Numbered from the stretch's first letter, positions 1 to 6,091 are shown. The stretch is DNA of 10,501 nucleotides from JBBRQP01 sp038226175 (GCA_038226175.1 JBBRQP010000097.1:1-10501), one strand, 5' to 3'. Numbers and translations are program-made. Notes: generated from the letters alone by a model not told the origin.

Positions 1-70
1 CACCCATCAGGTCTTCTGGGTTGCGATAGTCCTTGAGTAATTCATCGATTAGTTCTGGTCGGAAGGTCAT
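1..70 (-). CDS. IS256-family transposase, N-terminal 23 codons (partial)
   Basis: Reading leftward from the ATG at 70-68, the product begins MTFRPELIDELLKDY and continues RNPEDLMG to the window edge. This Met-x-x-x-x-E-LID-LL-K-Y-NPEDL-G pattern is characteristic of the N-terminus of IS256/Mutator-type DDE transposases. A strong ribosome-binding site (AAGGAG) lies 6 nt upstream of the ATG. Only the extreme N-terminus is present, so the DDE catalytic residues and the intactness of the gene cannot be judged. Confidence 0.75.
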   Translation of the reverse strand, partial: MTFRPELIDELLKDYRNPEDLMG

Positions 71-140
71 GCTCCACTCCTTGTTTCTGAGATGGGGTTT
101 ATTGCATTTTGGCCTTTGACACAATCTAATTTACAGTCCC
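1..140 (-). mobile_element. IS256-family insertion sequence, 5' end (partial)
   Basis: The start of a transposase reads leftward out of the window. It is preceded on the same strand by a roughly 70-bp leader ending in an outer tip that reads GGGACTGTAAATTAG, a tip of the kind seen in IS256-family elements (from memory, not searched). The outer boundary is placed at about 140 because homology to a second, IS3-type transposase gene begins just beyond it. This IS256 copy therefore seems to have inserted into, or deleted into, an older IS3 relic. The other end and the target duplication lie outside the window. Confidence 0.7.
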
Positions 141-378
141 TTCCCTTGCTTGCAGGCGCTAAGGCTTGTTCTGCGACAATGCGCCGTAACTTGCTATTTT
201 CCTCTTCCAGATGTTTAAAACGTTTGGCCTCATTTACTTCTATCCCGCCCTATTTGCCCTTCCAACGGTAAAACCTCCCTTGGGTTAGGTTATTGCGGCA
301 AACATCAGCTGCTTTACCACTCACTTCAGCTTCTTTGAGAATGCGGATGATTTGTTCTTCTGTAAATCAGCTCTTCAT
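141..378 (-). pseudogene. IS3-family OrfA (HTH transposase subunit), degenerate
   Basis: The minus-strand frame from the ATG at 378-376 gives MKS, a TGA stop, FTEEQIIRILKEAEVSGKAA, DVC, RFYRWK, a TAG stop, then EAKRFKHLEEENSKLRRIVA and EQAL. Intact relatives (IS3-family OrfA, HTH_Tnp_1) have an Arg where the TGA sits (367-369) and a Tyr where the TAG sits (250-252). Homology runs through the helix-turn-helix and the leucine-rich EEEN segment, then stops where the IS256 end begins near 140. No orfB is visible. A good ribosome-binding site (AGGAGG) still precedes the start. The two in-frame stops make this a dead fragment. Confidence 0.82.
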
Positions 379-425
379 ATCGTCCTCCTGAGCAATATAT
401 TAGGAGAACTTACCTATTGACTGGA

Positions 426-515
426 CTACTTTTTAGGGAGCAAGTCAGTTAGGTCTGCCAATTTAGCGACTTCTGCAAAACGCTCCCAAAATAATGAATC
501 ATTGCTTTTTTGCAT
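426..515 (-). pseudogene. Out-of-frame 3' continuation of the 499-759 gene
   Basis: In the frame one base off from the neighbouring ORF, the minus strand from ATG 515-513 reads MQKSNDSLFWERFAEV then AKLADLTDLLPKK and a TAG stop at 428-426. The composition is that of a normal amphipathic protein tail, not random translation. It overlaps the 86-codon ORF by 17 nt at a run of six A residues. Removing one A joins the two as ...WEKLLDAK-SNDSLFWERF.... The likeliest reading is one gene with a homopolymer frameshift. A short coupled ORF or programmed slippage is possible but less likely. The product is unknown. Confidence 0.5.
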
Positions 516-759
516 CTAGTAGCTTTTCCCAAACATGGAGACTTGTAGTAGTGTCCCCTAGTTCTTTTCCCTTTTTCAAAATGCTATGAAGATGTGCAGC
601 AGGATTATCTTGGATCATCTGGCGCGAGGCTCCCTTATGAGATAAATAAAAGTCCAAGCAAGTTATAACCCACCTTGTCCAAAAAGCTGTCTCTAGTCTT
701 ACATCTAAATTCCACACATGGAAGGACAGGGTAGATTTGGGCTTGCGTTGATATAGCAC
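499..759 (-). CDS. Unrecognised protein, probably a fragment of a frameshifted gene
   Basis: This 86-codon minus-strand ORF can begin at a GTG (759-757) lying inside a palindrome and has no convincing ribosome-binding site. An in-frame TAG lies four codons upstream, so the true N-terminus may be missing. The sequence is rich in Trp, His and Leu, with segments such as RLETAFWTRWVITCLDFYL and LHVWEKLLDAKKQ. I do not recognise the family. It looks protein-like, mainly helical and soluble, with no signal peptide or membrane segment. At its 3' end a run of six A residues precedes the stop, and a well-formed continuation exists in the next frame (426-515). Its position between IS debris and a decayed toxin-antitoxin locus suggests a relic. 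Confidence 0.4.
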   Translation of the reverse strand: MLYQRKPKSTLSFHVWNLDVRLETAFWTRWVITCLDFYLSHKGASRQMIQDNPAAHLHSILKKGKELGDTTTSLHVWEKLLDAKKQ

Positions 760-776
760 TAAGTGCTATATCTTAT
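748..776 (+). promoter_or_regulatory. Candidate promoter of the toxin-antitoxin locus
   Basis: A TTGATA box (748-753) and a TCTTAT box (771-776) are separated by 17 bp, matching the sigma-70 layout (5/6 and 4/6 to consensus). They lie just upstream of the ancestral toxin start at 792. A 23-bp palindrome fills the space between the two boxes, which is where a repressor would block RNA polymerase. An alternative pairing is TTGCGT (743) with TATATC (767). Assigned by eye only. Confidence 0.4.
750..772. promoter_or_regulatory. 23-bp palindrome, candidate antitoxin operator
   Basis: This is a perfect inverted repeat, GATATAGCACT and AGTGCTATATC around a single central A. It sits about 20 bp upstream of the ancestral toxin start codon and overlaps the best promoter candidate. 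XRE-type HigA antitoxins commonly autoregulate by binding such dyads, so the adjacent antitoxin is the obvious candidate ligand (inference). It also covers the GTG start of the divergent minus-strand ORF. Confidence 0.55.
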
Positions 777-791
777 CTAAAGAGTGAGAAG

Positions 792-1187
792 GTGCTAGTA
801 TACGCAACTAAAAAGTTTAACCGCTAGGCAAAAAAAGATGGGTTAACTGCACATAGTCTTTGTACCGCGGTAGAAGAGATACGAAGCGGCCTTTATGAGG
901 CTAATCTGGGCGGAATGGTCTTTAAAAAAAGGATCGCCAAGGAAGGACGGGGAAAAAGTGGAGGTTTTCGTACTTTAATCGCTACGAATCAGAATGATCG
1001 TTTATTTTTTATGTATGGGTTCGCAAAAAATGAACGCAGCAATATCGACAAAGATAAAGAAGAAGCTCTAAAGGAGCTGGCAGCGCATCTTTTCTCGTTA
1101 TCGATGGAAGATTTGAAAAAGGCAGAAAAGGCGGGAGAATTATTGGAGGTTGTTTGCGATGCGGAAGAAAAAATCCTCGATTCTTGA
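792..1187 (+). pseudogene. RelE/HigB-type toxin (PF06296-like) with an internal amber stop
   Basis: Read from the GTG at 792, the frame gives VLVYATKKFNR, a TAG stop at 825-827, AKKDGLTAHSLCTAVEEI, then KKRIAKEGRGKSGGFRTL and YGFAKNERSNI. That is the full architecture of the RelE-like toxin family, typically about 110-130 residues, in which [FW]-x-[RK]-W-A-[RK]-K is conserved near the N-terminus. The TAG replaces the expected Trp (TGG), a single G-to-A change. Translation could restart at ATG 915 (90 aa), losing the N-terminal helices but keeping the basic KKR/GRGKSGG/YGFAKNER segments. GGGCGG abuts that ATG, too close for a good ribosome-binding site. It overlaps the antitoxin start by 29 nt, so the toxin-first order is preserved. 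The toxin is most likely inactive. Confidence 0.75.
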
Positions 1188-1473
1188 GGCCGTTCATGAA
1201 ACGGCTAAGGGATTATATGTAGCTGGCGTAATGGATCAGATCACGCTCAATAAATTTGATCGTCTATGCCTGCCCCCGGTTGAGCCACTGGCTCCCGAGC
1301 AGATTAAGTGCATCCGCCAACAATCACGCATGAGCCAGGCGGTATTTGCGGCTACTCTCAACACCAGCACATCAACTATTCAGAAGTGGGAAATTGGTCA
1401 GAAGCGTCCTACTGGGACAGCTCTTAAACTGCTCAATCTCGTGAAGAAGCGTGGCATTGAGGTGCTGATTTAA
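1159..1473 (+). CDS. HigA-type XRE-family antitoxin
   Basis: A 104-aa protein starting MRKKKSSILEAVHETAKGL. The N-terminal arm (about 1-45) includes the MD-ITL-FD-LCLPPVEPL segment typical of antitoxins paired with RelE-like toxins. An XRE helix-turn-helix occupies about residues 46-98 (IRQQSRMSQAVFAATLNTST, then QKWEIGQKRPTG, then ALKLLNLV). It should bind DNA, repress its own operon and neutralise the cognate toxin. ATG 1159 is chosen over the upstream TTG 1150 because GGAGG (1145-1149) is 9 nt upstream of it and relatives start with M-[RK]-K. No stop or frameshift is seen. It may persist as a DNA-binding orphan, since the partner toxin is interrupted. Confidence 0.87.
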   Translation: MRKKKSSILEAVHETAKGLYVAGVMDQITLNKFDRLCLPPVEPLAPEQIKCIRQQSRMSQAVFAATLNTSTSTIQKWEIGQKRPTGTALKLLNLVKKRGIEVLI

Positions 1474-1496
1474 AGGGCGTATTATGAGGAGGTGTT

Positions 1497-1640
1497 ATGC
1501 GTTTGGAGTCGTTTAAGATCAGTGATTTTCGTTCTATAAACGACAGTGGTTCGATTGATGTTGCCCAAATTACTGCTGTTCTTGGTCGTAATGAAAGTGA
1601 TAAATGCGTGTCAACTATAACGGAGTGTTCACTTTTTTAG
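1497..1640 (+). pseudogene. OLD/RecF-like AAA ATPase, N-terminal fragment broken in the P-loop
   Basis: It starts 23 nt after the antitoxin stop, with GAGGAGG just upstream. The ORF reads MRLESFKISDFRSINDSGSI, DVAQITAVLGRNES, DK and then an unrelated tail CVSTITECSLF. The first 36 or so residues match the N-terminus of OLD-family or RecF-like ATPases: an F-I-x-[ND]-FRSI strand, then a Walker A of the form GRNE-S-G-K-S. Here the motif is GRNESDKC, with Asp in place of the conserved Gly and homology ending at once. The remaining several hundred residues are absent. The tail runs into the 27-bp IS-end-like repeat at 1623, consistent with truncation by a mobile-element event. It was perhaps the third gene of a toxin-antitoxin-ATPase operon. 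Confidence 0.72.
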
Positions 1641-1649
1641 GGGAAGGTC
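1623..1649 (+). repeat. 27-bp IS-end-like repeat, copy A
   Basis: One of four related 27-mers in the window (also 3137, 8240 and 10292). Hand alignment gives 19/27 identity to the 3137 copy, 19/27 to the 8240 copy and 16/27 to the 10292 copy. Thirteen positions are invariant in all four: A2, T4, G5, T6, C8, A9, T11, G19, A22, A23, G24, T26 and C27. From position 4 it starts TGTTCACT, and IS3-type ends begin with TG. This copy closes the truncated ATPase and supplies the GGGGAAGG ribosome-binding site of the lipoprotein gene. Confidence 0.5.
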
Positions 1650-1652
1650 AAT

Positions 1653-2789
1653 ATGCGAATAAAGTTTTTGATACGTACTGCAACTTCTATGGCGCTCGTT
1701 GGGCTTCTATGTAGTTGCGGTCCTAATACTGAGGAATATGCCAGGTTTGCCCAAGCAGGTGTCGAATATGCACAAGCCCTGGACGAGTTATTGGTTGTGG
1801 TTGGAGAAATTAGCATTGATGCAAATTCTGAAGCGTTATTGTCTAACGAGAGAGATTTGAAAGCCCCTGAACCAAAAACCTTTGCTGCAAAAGGTTTCAC
1901 AGAGGCATCACTTTCAAAGACTCGTAAATCTGATTCTTCTACTCAAGTATCGTCACTATCACCAACTAGTGGTGTAGCGATCAAAAATTCTTTGGCTTTG
2001 CCGTCACCCCAAGCAGTCTGCCGAAATGTTTCTTCACAGGCTGAAGACAGTACTGGTGTCACTGTACCCACTCAGCCTGTTCCGGAGGACAAAGTTGTGT
2101 CAAACCTCCTATACAGTAGTTATGAGAACTACGCGCGCTGTGACAAAGAGCGTTTGATTGTGCTTGCACTACTCCGAGAGCAGTCGGCTTTACTCGGTAG
2201 CTATTTTGCTAAGTTGAACGAACTTGCAACATCAGACAGCCCCGACCAAGCAGCCACCGCCGCCGAAAAGATTGGTGATGGACTGAAAACTATCACAGAC
2301 AATCTCGGCCCCCAAGCAGTACAAGCAAAGCTAATCAGCGATGGCACTTTGAGCCAGGTATTTTCAACCCTCGGTAAACTCATTGTCAGCTCAGAAATTC
2401 GCGGTGCTTTGCGCAGCGAGTTAGATCAGCGCAAGGACACCATCGAAAAAGCACTTGCCCTACAAACTTTATTGCTCGACGAGCTTGCCAAACAGCTTCA
2501 AGATGATGTGGCTTTTACACAACAACTACGTGAAGAGCGCCAGGTTATCGCACCCTATATCCAAGCCTCGCCTATTGCAAATAGCGAGGAATGGATCAAC
2601 AACAGGCGAGGAATCCTGACAATGAAGACCTCTGTGGCACAGTTATCAAGTGCTAGAGCAGTTTCTGAGGATATGCAAAGTGCATTTTCTTCTCTTACAA
2701 GCAACAAACTCACGGTGGCGCGGGCCACTGCCGTACTGTTTGATATTGACTCTCTTCTGGCAATTATCAAAGATCTCAAAAATAAGTAG
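1653..2789 (+). CDS. Predicted helical lipoprotein of unknown function
   Basis: A 378-aa protein that I do not recognise. Residues 1-22 form a lipoprotein signal: MRIK, a hydrophobic stretch LIRTATSMALVGLL, then L-C-S-C22. Cys at the -2 position is unusual but tolerable, and Cys22 would be lipidated. The mature protein begins with a helical segment (about 24-60). A Ser/Thr/Pro-rich linker follows (about 75-140), then a long helical region rich in Leu, Ala, Glu and Gln (about 150-378) with likely coiled-coil stretches. No enzymatic motif is visible. The ribosome-binding site GGGGAAGG lies 5 nt before the ATG. Its stop overlaps the ribosome-binding site of the next gene, so the two are surely co-expressed. 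The pair converges on the CHAT operon. A role as an envelope-anchored partner or target of that operon is inference. Confidence 0.8.
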   Translation: MRIKFLIRTATSMALVGLLCSCGPNTEEYARFAQAGVEYAQALDELLVVVGEISIDANSEALLSNERDLKAPEPKTFAAKGFTEASLSKTRKSDSSTQVSSLSPTSGVAIKNSLALPSPQAVCRNVSSQAEDSTGVTVPTQPVPEDKVVSNLLYSSYENYARCDKERLIVLALLREQSALLGSYFAKLNELATSDSPDQAATAAEKIGDGLKTITDNLGPQAVQAKLISDGTLSQVFSTLGKLIVSSEIRGALRSELDQRKDTIEKALALQTLLLDELAKQLQDDVAFTQQLREERQVIAPYIQASPIANSEEWINNRRGILTMKTSVAQLSSARAVSEDMQSAFSSLTSNKLTVARATAVLFDIDSLLAIIKDLKNK

Positions 2790-2798
2790 GAGGACACA

Positions 2799-3134
2799 AT
2801 GACTATCACACCAGACCAAGCGCTCACAAGTTTGGGCAACATTAGCTTCAAGCTCTTTTCCACCCAAGTCAATTTTTTGATTCAGGCTCTCCCAATTGAG
2901 GAGCGCATCGAATTTATTCAAGTGCGAGACCGCTACCGCCTCACATTCCTTGACTTGAGAAATAAAAGTCTACTTCAAAGTGCCGCTAATTTTGCTACTT
3001 TTGCACCCCAGCTAGAGAGTGGTATCAACAATCTTCAAGGAGAAATTAATGCTCTACAAAGCACCGTAGGTATTTTGAATGGTATCGCAAGCTTACTTAA
3101 CACCATCGGGCAGCTCATTGGGCTCATAGTTTAA
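2799..3134 (+). CDS. Small protein with hydrophobic C-terminal helix, unknown function
   Basis: A 111-aa protein with an excellent ribosome-binding site (AGGAGG, 5 nt before the ATG) that contains the last bases of the lipoprotein gene, so it is translationally coupled. Residues 1-70 are mixed and probably helical (IEERIEFIQVRDRYRLTFLD). Residues 70-90 show a polar heptad-like stretch (LESGINNLQGEINALQSTV). Residues 90-111 are strongly hydrophobic and end the chain: VGILNGIASLLN then TIGQLIGLIV. There is no signal peptide. The C-terminus could insert into a membrane or mediate oligomerisation, as in small pore-forming or tail-anchored proteins. No family was recognised, and membrane action is inference from composition only. 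Confidence 0.75.
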   Translation: MTITPDQALTSLGNISFKLFSTQVNFLIQALPIEERIEFIQVRDRYRLTFLDLRNKSLLQSAANFATFAPQLESGINNLQGEINALQSTVGILNGIASLLNTIGQLIGLIV

Positions 3135-3136
3135 GG

Positions 3137-3163
3137 CACTGTTCACTAATTTGGGACAAGATC
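3137..3163 (+). repeat. 27-bp IS-end-like repeat, copy B
   Basis: It starts 3 bp after the stop of the small hydrophobic-tail gene and fills part of the gap before the convergent CHAT gene. Hand-counted identities are 19/27 to copy A, 18/27 to copy C and 20/27 to copy D (C and D on the minus strand). Its core is TGTTCACTAATTTGGG. A shorter echo, AATTTGGACA, occurs at 3219-3228. No transposase lies beside it, so it is probably a solo end left from a lost element. Confidence 0.5.
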
Positions 3164-3175
3164 ACTCTGGATCTT
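3158..3175. terminator. Weak hairpin between convergent genes
   Basis: The arms AAGATC and GATCTT pair perfectly around the 6-nt loop ACTCTG. It lies between two convergent transcription units, where a bidirectional terminator would be expected. The stem is short, AT-rich and lacks a U-tract on either side, so this is a poor intrinsic terminator and may be coincidental. Confidence 0.2.
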
Positions 3176-3244
3176 ATGTATGCATGGCATCACCAACCTC
3201 TTTGCGTAAGTCCTGACGAATTTGGACACGGCAATAAGTTCAGG

Positions 3245-5659
3245 CTACAGAAAGTCCCAGAAGAGCCAAAACATTGCCCATTGGTTCTTTTGGTTCTTCA
3301 GGTATTCTTCGCTTTCGCGTGCTTTGTTTCTTGCTTTGCGTTGTGCTGCTTGTAGCGCTTGGGCCTTGGTTGCACCAGCAAGCCAAGACTCAAAGAACCA
3401 CGCAGACATATCGCGTGCCAATTCCGCATCGACCTTGATCAACGGTGCCACGAGTGACCTGGCGCCTGCCTTCATAAAAGCTTTCACAAACCCGGTCACA
3501 TCGGTACGAGCTTCGTTTCGGAAGCGACCAGCCAAGCATGCACTCAGGAAAACCAAGTCGGCGTTAATGTTCCAACCTAAGACGTCCCGAGCTGACAACG
3601 AACCTCCGGCAAGCTCAAGCTGGGAAGCCGCCATGAGTTCTTTATCCGCTTTGATATTGCCGTGGCAGGAAAAGAAAAGTACCGTATGCTGTGTCGCCTG
3701 AGCAGCAACGTTCGCTGGAGTTGCGGCCTCGTTCACCAGTTGGGTCGGACGTTTAGACCAAGGGGCAGCATTAACTGCTGGCAGATCATCGCAAAAATTA
3801 ATACCCTTTGCTTCGCCGAACGCCACCGCCAGGCAATTACGTTCGCTAGTAAGGCTTGGGCGAGAGGTAGTCCAAATAAGAAGTGCTAGTGATGGGGCGA
3901 TCGCTAGTGGACACAAATCTAACAACATGCGGCTATCCGGAGAGTTCTCGAGCGTTAGAGCGGCAAAGGCAGAGCAATACAGAGCCGAGTCTGGAATAAT
4001 ATAGAGAACGTCCGCTTGCCTGGTGATCTCCGACAGCCGCGGAAGTAAGGGATGGATGAGAGCAGCCGAAAGTTTCGGGATCCAGCCCAGAATTTTATAG
4101 TTATTAAGATCGTTGCCCTTTAGTAGATCGCGGAATGCGAAATCGAGAATTTGGGACTGGGGCTCCGTGTCATCCGGGCCAGCTGTCAGCACCAGCGTTC
4201 CCCACCTCGTAGGTCCGAATGAAAGTACGGCGGCACGCTTCGTATGGAGCCAGGGACGGATCGAATCAAAGTCGGCGGGAAATTCCCCACCAATCTCGCG
4301 TTTCAATCGGCCTGAACGGCCTTGCTCCGCTGCTTTCCACGCTTCTGTACTACAGCCGGTCTTGGCGTACAAAAACGCCTTAAGCAAATAAAGGTTTTCT
4401 TCCTCCGGTACGCGGGTATCAAAGACTTCCGCATCTGCGTGGTAGTCGGCAGCAAGTTCGGCACTGAGCAGTGAAATGCATCGATTAATGTCTGCTTCGG
4501 CTTCATTAAAACGACCCAACTCGTAGAGGGCAAGTGCTCGCACCCTAAGCACCATACGCTCCAAATTGGGATCGGAGGCATGTTCCAGAGCTACTACGGA
4601 ATAATTTAGTGCGTCCTCAAAGCGTCGCTCGTGGAGCGCCGGATATGCGGAACCATTGAGAATTTCCGCTACAAGTTCAGTGGCGCCTGCACCGTAAAGC
4701 TGTTCCGCCGACAACCGCTCCGTGCTGTTTGCTCGCGCCTGTAATTCGTTGAGCTTAGCCGCCATTTGACCCTTCAAGGCGGCTGAGCTAATCTGCTGAC
4801 ACTCATCGTAAGCGCGTCTGGCGTATTTGATGGCTTCTGTGATATCTTTTTCGCCTAATAAGTAATCTGACCTTGCTATGTACACTCTTACAAGCGCTTC
4901 GGGCAATCTTTTCGCAACCTGCTCGGCATTAAAAAGGAGTTCGTCTCTGGTGGAAAAGCCACCCTTTTTATGCTCAAATTCAGCCGCTATGAGAAATAGG
5001 TCAGCGCGCAGTGAGTCACAGATCTGGACGATCTCAGAACGAGCGGCATCTGCGACATCCTGAATGCTCTTGCTGAGTGCAGCATCAATCATCACCTGTT
5101 TCCCCAATTGGTCGCACGCGTCCTTGAATTGTCCCGCACGATAGATTAATGAGAATGCCAGAGCCTTTTCCTTAGCCAAATCAAGAGCCCCATTGAGGCT
5201 GTCTAATGACAGGGTTTGGCCTTGTAATAGGTAATCATAAGTGCTCAAAGCAGCGCAGCTGTAATGATCTAACACCTGAATGAGATTCCCTCTTAGCTCC
5301 CAGTAAGCTGGTGTTGATCCTGCGTTGAGACTCCCTCCTAGCTCTACGAGCCCAATTCCCCAGGTGAGCTCGGCCTCAAGTTGGGCTCGAAGGCGGCTTG
5401 TAAGATCTCTGCTCATTAGTGACTGGAAGCGCTTTACCCTCTGCTGCATCTCTAGTCTCTCTAAACCGTATCTCTTAGCAAACTCGATCGATTCATTGAA
5501 ATAGCGTTCCGCGTCTCCCAAGCACCCCTGTGAAAGAGCCAGATATGCCTTCTGTGCCAGTATTTGAGCCGCTTCACTCCAAGCTTTTCGTTGAATGGCA
5601 CGTTTAGCTAGGCCATTCAGCTTAGCAAACGGATCGATTTCGGTCGCTTCTGCTTCCAT
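3245..5659 (-). CDS. TPR-CHAT caspase-like protease
   Basis: An 804-aa cytoplasmic protein. Residues about 10-450 are all-helical with TPR-like repeats (for example AWSEAAQILAQKAYLALSQG, about 340-360 ERRFEDALNYSVVALEH, and 371-392 LRVRALALYELGRFNEAEAD). Residues about 475-804 form a CHAT (clan CD, caspase-like) domain: YIIPDSALYCSAFAAL at 553-568, the catalytic His666 in FFSCHGN, and the catalytic Cys708 in LVFLSACLAG. FVKAFMKAGARSLVAPL (724-740) and a C-terminal QWAMFWLFWDF also fit the family. The dyad is intact, so proteolytic activity is expected. Last gene of a three-gene operon; its ATG follows the previous stop by 1 nt (TGATATG), implying translational coupling. In known systems, TPR-CHAT proteases are gated by partners (Craspase/gRAMP) or cleave pore formers such as bacterial gasdermins. 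The trigger and substrate here are unknown. Confidence 0.9.
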   Translation of the reverse strand: MEAEATEIDPFAKLNGLAKRAIQRKAWSEAAQILAQKAYLALSQGCLGDAERYFNESIEFAKRYGLERLEMQQRVKRFQSLMSRDLTSRLRAQLEAELTWGIGLVELGGSLNAGSTPAYWELRGNLIQVLDHYSCAALSTYDYLLQGQTLSLDSLNGALDLAKEKALAFSLIYRAGQFKDACDQLGKQVMIDAALSKSIQDVADAARSEIVQICDSLRADLFLIAAEFEHKKGGFSTRDELLFNAEQVAKRLPEALVRVYIARSDYLLGEKDITEAIKYARRAYDECQQISSAALKGQMAAKLNELQARANSTERLSAEQLYGAGATELVAEILNGSAYPALHERRFEDALNYSVVALEHASDPNLERMVLRVRALALYELGRFNEAEADINRCISLLSAELAADYHADAEVFDTRVPEEENLYLLKAFLYAKTGCSTEAWKAAEQGRSGRLKREIGGEFPADFDSIRPWLHTKRAAVLSFGPTRWGTLVLTAGPDDTEPQSQILDFAFRDLLKGNDLNNYKILGWIPKLSAALIHPLLPRLSEITRQADVLYIIPDSALYCSAFAALTLENSPDSRMLLDLCPLAIAPSLALLIWTTSRPSLTSERNCLAVAFGEAKGINFCDDLPAVNAAPWSKRPTQLVNEAATPANVAAQATQHTVLFFSCHGNIKADKELMAASQLELAGGSLSARDVLGWNINADLVFLSACLAGRFRNEARTDVTGFVKAFMKAGARSLVAPLIKVDAELARDMSAWFFESWLAGATKAQALQAAQRKARNKARESEEYLKNQKNQWAMFWLFWDFL
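3897..3904. repeat. HIP1 octamer (GCGATCGC)
   Basis: A single copy of the highly iterated palindrome that is over-represented in many cyanobacterial genomes. It lies inside the CHAT gene. One copy in 10.5 kb is weak support for a cyanobacterial host and could be chance. Confidence 0.35.
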
Positions 5660-5660
5660 A

Positions 5661-6080
5661 TCAGCTTCTCATCTGCAGGATTGCAATCTCAAGTTGATCG
5701 AGGATCGAGTTCGCATCGTCTGCCGATCCGGCCAGATATGATCGAGCAGAATCAATGGCAGATTGACACTCGTCATAACGCGCCAATATAACTAGAACTT
5801 GAGCTTTCCCGACCAAAATCTGCAAGCGGTTTGCTCTCCAGCTATCTTTCTCAGTGGCTGTTTGCTGAGCCCCAAAATCACCCATTTTCGCAAGAAAATC
5901 TAACATACGATGCTCAAGAGTATCGGCTTGCGTCCAACATTGATTGAATTTAAGGAGCGCAGCAGCAGGATCCTGAGAGGCTTGAAGAAAAGCTCCTGTC
6001 AGGTCTTGCTGGAACCGCTGATTGTCTACCTGAAGGGAGCGAGAGAGTTGCGTCAAGGGGTTTTGCTCAGTTGTACTCAT
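5661..6080 (-). CDS. Small helical (TPR-like) partner protein of the CHAT operon
   Basis: A 139-aa protein that I do not recognise as a named family. It appears entirely helical and soluble: a polar N-terminus (MSTTEQNPLTQLSRSLQVDN), a helix with LTGAFLQASQDPAAALLKFN, and a TPR-like helical hairpin at about 84-115 (NRLQILVGKAQVLVILARYD then ECQSAIDSAR). There is no signal peptide or membrane helix. It starts 11 nt after the 180-aa gene and stops 1 nt before the CHAT start, so its synthesis is coupled to both. Its resemblance to the helical N-terminus of the downstream protease suggests an adaptor or regulator that packs against the TPR region (inference). The ribosome-binding site is weak (TAGGC). 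Confidence 0.8.
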   Translation of the reverse strand: MSTTEQNPLTQLSRSLQVDNQRFQQDLTGAFLQASQDPAAALLKFNQCWTQADTLEHRMLDFLAKMGDFGAQQTATEKDSWRANRLQILVGKAQVLVILARYDECQSAIDSARSYLAGSADDANSILDQLEIAILQMRS

Positions 6081-6091
6081 TGAATTGCCTA

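Noticed and set aside
419..446. Possible fifth copy of the 27-bp repeat (ACTTTTTAGGGAGCAAGTC region)
   Set aside because: It resembles the repeat only with gaps, and the same bases encode a sensible C-terminus (TDLLPKK) of the minus-strand gene, so the match is likely coincidental.
1009..1197. Minus-strand 62-codon ORF across the toxin/antitoxin overlap
   Set aside because: It is antisense to two frames with clear family homology and its composition is not protein-like.
1637..2921. Minus-strand ORFs under the lipoprotein and small-protein genes (1637-1900, 2201-2383, 2555-2872, 2646-2921)
   Set aside because: The plus-strand genes have strong ribosome-binding sites, a lipoprotein signal and coupled spacing. 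The opposite-strand ORFs have none of these.
3905..3914. TAGTGGACAC string inside the CHAT gene, similar to the repeat core
   Set aside because: It lies within well-conserved coding sequence and lacks the GGG-AAG-TC half of the repeat.
3222..5063. Plus-strand ORFs antisense to the CHAT gene (3222-3701, 3662-3889, 4113-4391, 4878-5063)
   Set aside because: They are shadows of a clear 804-aa coding frame with recognisable TPR and CHAT motifs. Their translations show no domains and no ribosome-binding sites.
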